Shown here: positions 6,288 through 10,842 of the stretch, piece after piece
How positions within the stretch are numbered: the first letter of the stretch is position 1
Layout of the letters: each line of letters begins with the position of its first letter
Source: Oscillospiraceae bacterium
GTDB taxonomy: Bacteria; Bacillota; Clostridia; Oscillospirales; CAG-272
Assembly: GCA_015065395.1 (NCBI GenBank)
Contig: SVQJ01000046.1
Span: 1-10,842, forward strand
Direction of reading: 5' to 3'
Length of the DNA stretch: 10,842 nucleotides
Translations under genes and position numbers: made by a program
The notes under the pieces: generated by a model
Database searches by the model: none
What the model was told of the DNA's origin: nothing
The model's input: the letters and a program-made list of their open reading frames with translations, nothing else

Positions 6288-6316
6288 ATTATATATACAT
6301 TTTTCCCCTTTGTCAA
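6288..6316 (-). promoter_or_regulatory. Perfect-consensus promoter of yceD-rpmF
   Basis: On the - strand: -35 TTGACA (6316-6311), 17-bp spacer, -10 TATAAT (6293-6288), as expected for a highly expressed ribosomal-protein operon. Confidence 0.88.
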
Positions 6317-6368
6317 TGATTAATATAAAAATATTTGAAAAGAAAATATTTTATCCGAGAAAAAACTA

Positions 6369-6397
6369 TTGAATATGAAGGCGTCCTTTGCTATAAT
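6369..6397 (+). promoter_or_regulatory. Promoter of the membrane-protein/glnN operon
   Basis: -35 TTGAAT (6369-6374), 17-bp spacer, -10 TATAAT (6392-6397), start near 6404. This fixes the first gene's start downstream (6428) and rules out the in-frame ATG at 6335, which lies upstream of the promoter. Confidence 0.85.
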
Positions 6398-6419
6398 GAA
6401 AACAATGCAGCAAAGGACG
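6382..6419 (+). promoter_or_regulatory. Inverted repeat around the -10 box (candidate operator)
   Basis: CGTCCTTTGCT (6382-6392) and AGCAAAGGACG (6409-6419) are perfect 11-bp inverted copies, 16 bp apart, enclosing the -10 box and the predicted start. The left arm is upstream of the start, so a DNA-binding protein is the more natural reading than an RNA hairpin. The right arm also contains AAAGGA, the Shine-Dalgarno of the gene at 6428, which the left arm could mask in any longer transcript. Confidence 0.6.
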
Positions 6420-6427
6420 GTTTGATA

Positions 6428-7015
6428 ATGAAAATAGGAAAGATCTTAAAATATATATTCATTTCCATCCTTGTGATCTTTATTGCCATTGTAATGATCC
6501 GGGTCTTTATGAATGCGGAAAGATCCACTCTCTCCGATATATTCCCCACCGAAAGTGCCAAAAAAGCTTATGCTTCCCAGGGGGAAAAGGCCTTCAAAAC
6601 TCACAAGCTTGTAAAGGACATCACTCAGGACGGATATTTCACGGCATACGCCCTCTCTTACTGCGAAAGCGCAAAGGAGCTTCAGATCACGGTCAGGTAT
6701 AACGACAGCCTTCCCGAAAAATATCTCAAGGGCACGTCAAGGGATGAATACTACTTTAAGCTGTGCGATGAGGACGGAAATCTTATAGCAACGGGCAATA
6801 TCCTTAAAGAAAAGCACAGATATTTCTATAATTACCTGCGTCTTTCCTTTGACGGCGTTGAGATCACGGATACTACTCATCTGCGTCTTTACCTGTGTGT
6901 GGATTCCGTGGGATACCCCGATGAGGACACGGAGGGGCTTCTTATCCACTACCCCGAGCAGAAATTCAAAAAGCTCTCCCTTTCCAAAGACGAAAAGAAA
7001 TCACTGAAAGTGTAA
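6428..7015 (+). CDS. Membrane-anchored protein of unknown function, upstream of glnN
   Basis: I do not recognise this 195-aa protein. It has a short basic N-terminus (MKIGKILK), one strongly hydrophobic segment (about 9-28) and then a soluble region of about 165 residues, probably outside the membrane. That region is rich in aromatic and charged residues (DEYYFKLCDEDGN at 106-118, RYFYNYLRL at 131-139) and has alternating strand-like patterns. There is no lipobox and no obvious signal-peptidase site, so an uncleaved anchor is likely. The ATG at 6428 is used because the promoter start lies near 6404 and AAGGA precedes it by about 10 nt. An in-frame ATG at 6335 is upstream of the promoter. The stop is 24 bp before glutamine synthetase with no terminator between, so the two are almost certainly co-transcribed. 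A link to nitrogen or stress sensing is possible but unsupported by motif. Confidence 0.85.
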   Translation: MKIGKILKYIFISILVIFIAIVMIRVFMNAERSTLSDIFPTESAKKAYASQGEKAFKTHKLVKDITQDGYFTAYALSYCESAKELQITVRYNDSLPEKYLKGTSRDEYYFKLCDEDGNLIATGNILKEKHRYFYNYLRLSFDGVEITDTTHLRLYLCVDSVGYPDEDTEGLLIHYPEQKFKKLSLSKDEKKSLKV

Positions 7016-7039
7016 AAAGGCTCCCTGCCTTGGAGGATT

Positions 7040-9124
7040 ATGAAAAACATACCGGAAATATTCGGAAGTCTCGTTTTCAATGAAAGCGTTATGGAAGAAA
7101 GGCTTCCCCCAGAAACATACGAGATAGTAAAAAAGACTCTCACCGTTGGCAAAAGAATGAGCCTTGAGGTGGCTAATATTGTTGCCAGCGTTATGAAGGA
7201 CTGGGCGATCGAGAACGGTGCCACTCACTACACCCATTGGTTCCAGCCTATGACGGGAATCACAGCAGAAAAGCACGATAGCTTCATCTCGCCTGCAGAA
7301 GGCGGTAAGGTGATAATGGAGTTTTCGGGGAAAACTCTTGTCCGCGGTGAATCCGATGCTTCTTCTTTCCCCTCCGGCGGCCTTCGCGCTACCTTTGAGG
7401 CGAGAGGCTATACTGCATGGGATCCCACATCGTATGCATTTATAAAGGACGGAACTCTTTGTATTCCTACAGCTTTTTGCTCCTACGGCGGTGAGGCTTT
7501 GGACCAGAAAACGCCTCTCCTTCGCTCAATGGAAGCTCTTTCCAAGCAGGCAGTAAGAATACTCCGCCTTTTCGGAAGCGACGATGTGACCAACGTTAAA
7601 GCAACTGTGGGAGCGGAGCAGGAATATTTCCTGGTTTCCAAGGAGATATACGAAAAGAGAAAGGACCTTATATACACGGGAAGAACTCTGTTCGGAACTA
7701 AGCCTCCCAAGGGTCAGGAGCTGGACGATCACTATTCCGGAAGCTTAAAGCCTGCGGTCAGTGCCTATATGGCAGATCTTGACGATACTCTCTGGCGTCT
7801 GGGCGTGCTTTCAAAAACCAAGCACAACGAGGCAGCTCCTGCCCAGCACGAGCTTGCCCCCATTTTCACAACAGCCAATCTGGCAGTTGACCAGAATCAG
7901 ATAACCATGGAAATGATGAAGAAGGTAGCAGACAGCCACGGAATGGTATGCCTTCTCCATGAAAAGCCCTTTGCAGGTGTCAACGGCTCCGGCAAGCATA
8001 ATAACTGGTCCCTCACCACCAATACGGGGGCAAATCTTTTGGAGCCGGGGGATACGCCTCACGAAAACGCTCAGTTTCTCCTTATGCTGGTTGCCTTCAT
8101 AAAGGCTGTGGACGATTATCAGGAAATGCTGCGCATTTCCGTTGCCGATGCAGGCAACGACCACCGCTTGGGCGCGGCGGAGGCTCCTCCTGCGGTAATG
8201 TCTATCTTCCTCGGTGATGATCTGACTGAGATCCTCACTGCGATCGAGGAGGATCGCCCCTACGACGCAAGAGAGACCGTTCAGATGAAGATCGGAGTTC
8301 ACGCTCTTCCCAAGTTCCCCAAGGACAATACAGACCGAAACCGCACGTCTCCCTTAGCCTTCACGGGTAACAAATTTGAGTTTCGTATGGCAGGCTCATC
8401 CCAGTCCATAGCAACGGCAAACGCAGTTATGAATACCGCCTTTGCAGAGGAGCTGAGACAGTTTGCAGATATCCTTGAAAGCGCACCCGACTTTAACGAG
8501 GCGCTTCACAATCTTATCAAGGATACAATTAAAAATCACAAGCGCATCATTTTCAACGGCAACGGATATGATGATAAGTGGATCACTGAAGCCGAAAAAC
8601 GCGGTCTTGCAAATCTGAAGACAACTCCCGATGCTCTTGAAAGAATGCTTGATCGGAAAAACATCGAGCTTTTCCAGCGTCACGGAGTTTTCTCCGAAAC
8701 GGAGATGAAGGCGCGCCGCGAGATCGAGCTTGAAAACTATACGAAGATCATTCATATAGAGGCGCTTACCATGATAGATATGGCGCGCCACGATATCCTC
8801 CCTGCCGCAAGCAGCTATGCCGCTCGTCTGTGCAGAAATGCGAAGGAGAAAAGCGCCTTTGCAAGCTGCATGGCGGAAAAGCAGCTTATCACAAGGATAT
8901 CCGCTCTTACGGATTCCTTCTATGAAAAAATACTGCGCCTTGAAGGAGCAGCAAAGTTTATCGAAAGCTTTGACGATCCCTACAGCAATGCTGCGTTCTG
9001 CCGTGATAAGGTCATCGGCGCAATGGAAGAGCTGCGTGCCGACGGCGATGCACTCGAGGAGCTTTGTTCGGCAGATTGCTGGCCCTATCCCTCCTATGGC
9101 GATATGCTCTTCTCCATCAAATAA
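7040..9124 (+). CDS. glnN: Glutamine synthetase type III
   Basis: ATP-dependent synthesis of glutamine from glutamate and ammonium, the entry point of nitrogen assimilation; cytoplasmic oligomeric enzyme. At 694 aa it has the length of the GSIII class rather than the ~450 aa of GSI. Typical GSIII segments are seen in order: N-terminal EIFGSLVFN (6-14), THYTHWFQPMTG (62-73), DASSFPSGGLRATFEARGYT (106-125), the catalytic glutamates of GAEQEYF (191-197), KHNEAAPAQHELAPIF (261-276), NGSGKHNNWS (315-324, ammonium/glutamate site region) and NRTSPLAFTGNKFEFRM (434-450, ATP/phosphate region). No catalytic motif is missing. GGAGG lies only 3 nt from the ATG, which is short, but the N-terminus matches clostridial GSIII so the start is kept. 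It follows an unknown membrane protein by 24 bp in the same operon and ends in a terminator. The usual regulators (glnR, PII) are absent nearby. Confidence 0.97.
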   Translation: MKNIPEIFGSLVFNESVMEERLPPETYEIVKKTLTVGKRMSLEVANIVASVMKDWAIENGATHYTHWFQPMTGITAEKHDSFISPAEGGKVIMEFSGKTLVRGESDASSFPSGGLRATFEARGYTAWDPTSYAFIKDGTLCIPTAFCSYGGEALDQKTPLLRSMEALSKQAVRILRLFGSDDVTNVKATVGAEQEYFLVSKEIYEKRKDLIYTGRTLFGTKPPKGQELDDHYSGSLKPAVSAYMADLDDTLWRLGVLSKTKHNEAAPAQHELAPIFTTANLAVDQNQITMEMMKKVADSHGMVCLLHEKPFAGVNGSGKHNNWSLTTNTGANLLEPGDTPHENAQFLLMLVAFIKAVDDYQEMLRISVADAGNDHRLGAAEAPPAVMSIFLGDDLTEILTAIEEDRPYDARETVQMKIGVHALPKFPKDNTDRNRTSPLAFTGNKFEFRMAGSSQSIATANAVMNTAFAEELRQFADILESAPDFNEALHNLIKDTIKNHKRIIFNGNGYDDKWITEAEKRGLANLKTTPDALERMLDRKNIELFQRHGVFSETEMKARREIELENYTKIIHIEALTMIDMARHDILPAASSYAARLCRNAKEKSAFASCMAEKQLITRISALTDSFYEKILRLEGAAKFIESFDDPYSNAAFCRDKVIGAMEELRADGDALEELCSADCWPYPSYGDMLFSIK

Positions 9125-9135
9125 TATTTCATGTC

Positions 9136-9161
9136 AAAACGGCTGCTTTTGCGGCCGTTTT
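9136..9161 (+). terminator. Terminator after glnN
   Basis: An 11-bp stem (AAAACGGC plus TGC, 9136-9146, with GCG plus GCCGTTTT, 9151-9161; one U-G pair) has a TTTT loop, 12 nt after the stop. The T-run forms the end of the stem. Confidence 0.8.
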
Positions 9162-9224
9162 CAAATTATCCTTTGTTGCAGTGAGGATATTATCTTCTCT
9201 GCAGTTCTGTAAATTCATTTCTCG

Positions 9225-9253
9225 TTGAAATTATATTTCAAATGTGTTATAAT
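9225..9253 (+). promoter_or_regulatory. Promoter of the aldo/keto reductase gene with overlapping palindrome
   Basis: -35 TTGAAA (9225-9230), 17-bp spacer, -10 TATAAT (9248-9253). A perfect inverted repeat TTGAAAT-TAT-ATTTCAA (9225-9241) starts exactly at the -35 box, a good position for a repressor. Confidence 0.8.
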
Positions 9254-9285
9254 TATCTTATAAATAATTTGTATTGGAGAACGGT

Positions 9286-10401
9286 ATGAAAAAACTTGCT
9301 TTCGGACTTATGAGATTGCCCCTTTGCGATCCAAATGACAACAAATCCATTGATATCGAAAAAACCAAGGAAATGGTTGACGAATTCATGGGGCACGGCT
9401 TTACATATTTTGACACCGCGGCCCCTTATCACGGCGGCATGAGTGAGAATGCCTTTCGTCTTGCCGTGGCAGAGCGGTATCCCCGTGAGAGCTACACCGT
9501 TACAGATAAATTGAGCCTTTTTGCCATCGGCACTAAGGAAGAAATGCCCGCATTTTTTGACAGGCAGTTTGAAAAGCTGGGAGTTGAATATATCGATTAT
9601 TATCTCGTTCACGCCCTTGGGCGAGATGCTTATGCCAAGGCAAAGGATTTCGGTGCATTCGATTTTGTACGCCAAAAGAAGGCTGAGGGTAAGATTTGCC
9701 ACATCGGATTTTCCTTCCACGACAGTGCAGAAATGCTGGAGACTATCCTCACAGAGCAGCCCGATATGGAGTTCGTTCAGCTTCAGATAAATTATCTGGA
9801 CTGGCTGGACGATGGCGTTCAGGCGAAAAAATGCTATGAGGTTGCCCGCAGATACGGCAAGGAGGTCCTCATAATGGAGCCCGTTAAGGGCGGAGCGCTG
9901 GCAAGCCTTTCCGAAAAAAGCGAAAAAGTCCTTAAGGAATATGATCCCTCCTTCTCCGTTGCTTCCTGGGCGGTGCGCTTTTGTGCTTCTCTTGACGGCG
10001 TTTTCGCAGTCCTCTCCGGCATGAGCAATATTGAGCAGATGAGGGATAACATAAGCTATATGGAGGATTTCACCCCTCTCACTGAGGATGAGATGAGGAT
10101 GATGACCGATCTGGGGGTGGCTGTTCGCAACGATATTGCGATACCCTGTACCGCTTGCCGCTATTGCACGGATGGCTGTCCTCAGAAAATAGCTATTCCC
10201 GATTATTTCAATCTTTACAACAGCTACCACCGCTTCGGGTCGGTATATAACGTACATTTGGGCAACAGATATAAGAAGATCGCAGAAAGCAACGGCAAAT
10301 GCTCCGATTGCATCGAATGCGGTCTTTGCGAGGAGCACTGCCCCCAGCATCTGCCCATAAGAGATCTTCTTCGCCGTGTTGCGGGAGAACTTGAAAAGTA
10401 A
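9286..10401 (+). CDS. Aldo/keto reductase with C-terminal two-[4Fe-4S] ferredoxin domain
   Basis: A 371-aa fusion of an aldo/keto reductase barrel (about 1-275) and a ferredoxin-like tail (about 285-371). All four catalytic positions are visible: Asp43 and Tyr48 in FDTAAPY, Lys75 in TVTDK and His109 in YLVHA. The tail has two cysteine sets for [4Fe-4S] clusters: C288, C291, C294, C298 and C342, C345, C348, C352 (the second in CIECGLCEEHCP), with an extra C339. Such fusions are common in anaerobic clostridia and probably move electrons between Fe-S carriers and a carbonyl substrate; the substrate is not known. The ATG at 9286 has GGAG 6 nt upstream; the in-frame TTG at 9274 overlaps that site and is rejected. 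It has its own promoter. No terminator separates it from the tRNA promoter, so the transcript may run on to the hairpin at 10526. Confidence 0.93.
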   Translation: MKKLAFGLMRLPLCDPNDNKSIDIEKTKEMVDEFMGHGFTYFDTAAPYHGGMSENAFRLAVAERYPRESYTVTDKLSLFAIGTKEEMPAFFDRQFEKLGVEYIDYYLVHALGRDAYAKAKDFGAFDFVRQKKAEGKICHIGFSFHDSAEMLETILTEQPDMEFVQLQINYLDWLDDGVQAKKCYEVARRYGKEVLIMEPVKGGALASLSEKSEKVLKEYDPSFSVASWAVRFCASLDGVFAVLSGMSNIEQMRDNISYMEDFTPLTEDEMRMMTDLGVAVRNDIAIPCTACRYCTDGCPQKIAIPDYFNLYNSYHRFGSVYNVHLGNRYKKIAESNGKCSDCIECGLCEEHCPQHLPIRDLLRRVAGELEK

Positions 10402-10408
10402 AAAAATA

Positions 10409-10437
10409 TTGACAAATACATCGGCATGTAGTATAAT
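10409..10437 (+). promoter_or_regulatory. Perfect-consensus promoter of tRNA-Thr
   Basis: -35 TTGACA (10409-10414), 17-bp spacer, -10 TATAAT (10432-10437), 13 bp before the tRNA. It begins only 8 bp after the reductase stop codon. Confidence 0.92.
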
Positions 10438-10450
10438 TGAAAAGCTGAAT

Positions 10451-10525
10451 GCTGGTGTAGCACAGGGGCAGTGCAGCTGATTCGTAATCAGCAGGTCATG
10501 GGTTCAAATCCCATCACCAGCTCCA
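10451..10525 (+). tRNA. tRNA-Thr (anticodon CGT)
   Basis: A full cloverleaf can be drawn. The acceptor stem is GCTGGTG/CACCAGC with T discriminator and encoded CCA. The D arm is GCAC/GTGC with a compact 7-nt loop. The anticodon stem is GCTGA/TCAGC around TTCGTAA (anticodon CGT, reads ACG), followed by a 5-nt variable loop. The T arm is ATGGG/CCCAT with TTCAAAT. G1-C72 and C2-G71 and the GU of the anticodon agree with threonine identity. Confidence 0.96.
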
Positions 10526-10568
10526 GAAAAGAACTCACATTTGTCTACGACAAGTGTGGGTTCTTTTC
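10526..10568 (+). terminator. Terminator hairpin directly after the tRNA
   Basis: A 19-bp stem (10526-10544 with 10550-10568, two U-G pairs as RNA) with loop CTACG starts at the base after CCA. Its right arm ends in TTCTTTTC, so it serves as the tRNA 3' hairpin and terminator. Confidence 0.8.
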
Positions 10569-10572
10569 AACT

Positions 10573-10796
10573 AAATCCGTCCTTTCGGACGGGATAAATC
10601 CACCTGCGGTGGATGAAATCACTTCGTGATGAAATCCGACTTCGTCGGGAGAAAGACGGATTTCATCGCGCTTCGCGCGATTTCATTGAAAATCATTAAA
10701 ATCTATGATTGATTTATTCAAAAATATTTCATGATCCGCAGGATCATTTCATATTGCGTAGCAATATCAGCTTGTCGATAAAGTATCGACAAGCTG
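10573..10796. repeat. Array of short 3-nt-loop hairpins
   Basis: No gene is seen from 10526 to the window end (317 bp). The stretch is a chain of small palindromes: 10575-10595 (bulged), 10598-10614, 10618-10630, 10634-10650 (bulged), 10665-10681, 10731-10747, 10751-10767 and 10768-10796 (13-bp stem). All but the first have 3-nt loops (TGC, TTC, TTC, TTC, GCA, GTA, AAG). Linkers are TGAAA in the left part (10614-10618, 10630-10634) and its complement TTTCA in the right part (10661, 10681, 10727, 10747), so the array changes orientation near 10655. AAATCCGTC (10573-10581) also pairs with GACGGATTT (10655-10663), enclosing three hairpins. Bases 10797-10842 show nothing I can assign. Confidence 0.7.
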
Positions 10797-10842
10797 CTTC
10801 GGACTGCCGAGAAGGATGCAGATTTCGTTTTTCGGGGCTCGT

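Noticed and set aside
6335..6427. N-terminal extension of the membrane protein from an in-frame ATG
   Set aside because: The predicted promoter (6369-6397) and start site lie downstream of that ATG, and the shorter form begins with a standard basic-plus-hydrophobic anchor.
9253..10350. 365-codon open frame on the - strand, antisense to the aldo/keto reductase
   Set aside because: The sense strand has complete catalytic and Fe-S motifs, an RBS and a promoter; the antisense product has none.
10501..10525. tRNA 3' end as an integration site
   Set aside because: tRNA ends are common att sites, but no integrase gene and no second copy of the tRNA 3' sequence is found in the window.
10573..10796. 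CRISPR array
   Set aside because: No constant direct repeat with uniform spacers. The similarity is in structure (small palindromes and 5-nt linkers), not in a repeated 25-40-bp sequence.

Overview
The window looks like chromosomal DNA from an anaerobic low-to-mid-GC Firmicute of the class Clostridia, most likely a gut Oscillospirales/Ruminococcaceae-type organism. This rests on the gene set: a dockerin-bearing extracellular protein, L-fucose isomerase, a stand-alone acyl-ACP thioesterase, type III glutamine synthetase and an aldo/keto reductase with a two-[4Fe-4S] tail. It also rests on strong Shine-Dalgarno sites and near-consensus sigma-A promoters, all with 17-bp spacers. The species cannot be named from the sequence alone.

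Layout. 1-1521 (+) is the 3' part of a large repeat-containing surface or secreted protein ending in a dockerin. 1522-1940 is non-coding and holds a ~250-bp nest of palindromes bounded by hairpins, plus the terminator of the next gene. 1943-3739 (-) is fucI, with its own promoter and terminator. 3740-3934 is a divergent promoter region. 3935-4657 (+) is an acyl-ACP thioesterase, followed by a ~30-bp-arm hairpin whose core matches one in the 1.7-kb element. 4740-5354 (-) is a two-TM protein of unknown function. 5436-5621 (-) rpmF and 5685-6212 (-) yceD/DUF177 form the classic yceD-rpmF pair, with an upstream promoter and an internal one. 6428-7015 (+) encodes a membrane-anchored protein of unknown function, 24 bp ahead of 7040-9124 (+), the type III glutamine synthetase; they share a promoter whose -10 box is flanked by an 11-bp inverted repeat. 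9286-10401 (+) is a Fe-S aldo/keto reductase. 10451-10525 is tRNA-Thr(CGT) behind a perfect-consensus promoter. From 10526 to the end there is a tRNA terminator hairpin and then an array of at least seven tiny hairpins with 3-nt loops, with no gene.

How the genes relate. This is mostly a set of small independent transcription units rather than one pathway: host/plant-glycan sugar use (FucI, possibly the dockerin protein), nitrogen assimilation (GlnN), fatty-acid chain release (thioesterase), translation (L32, YceD, tRNA-Thr) and redox metabolism (AKR). The less ordinary content is in the non-coding DNA: two hairpins with different arms but one shared core, both between convergent genes; the palindrome-bounded element at 1.6-1.86 kb; the mini-hairpin array after the tRNA; and several palindromes placed over promoters. 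The uncharacterised membrane protein coupled to glnN and the compositionally chimeric dockerin gene are the coding-side items worth following.
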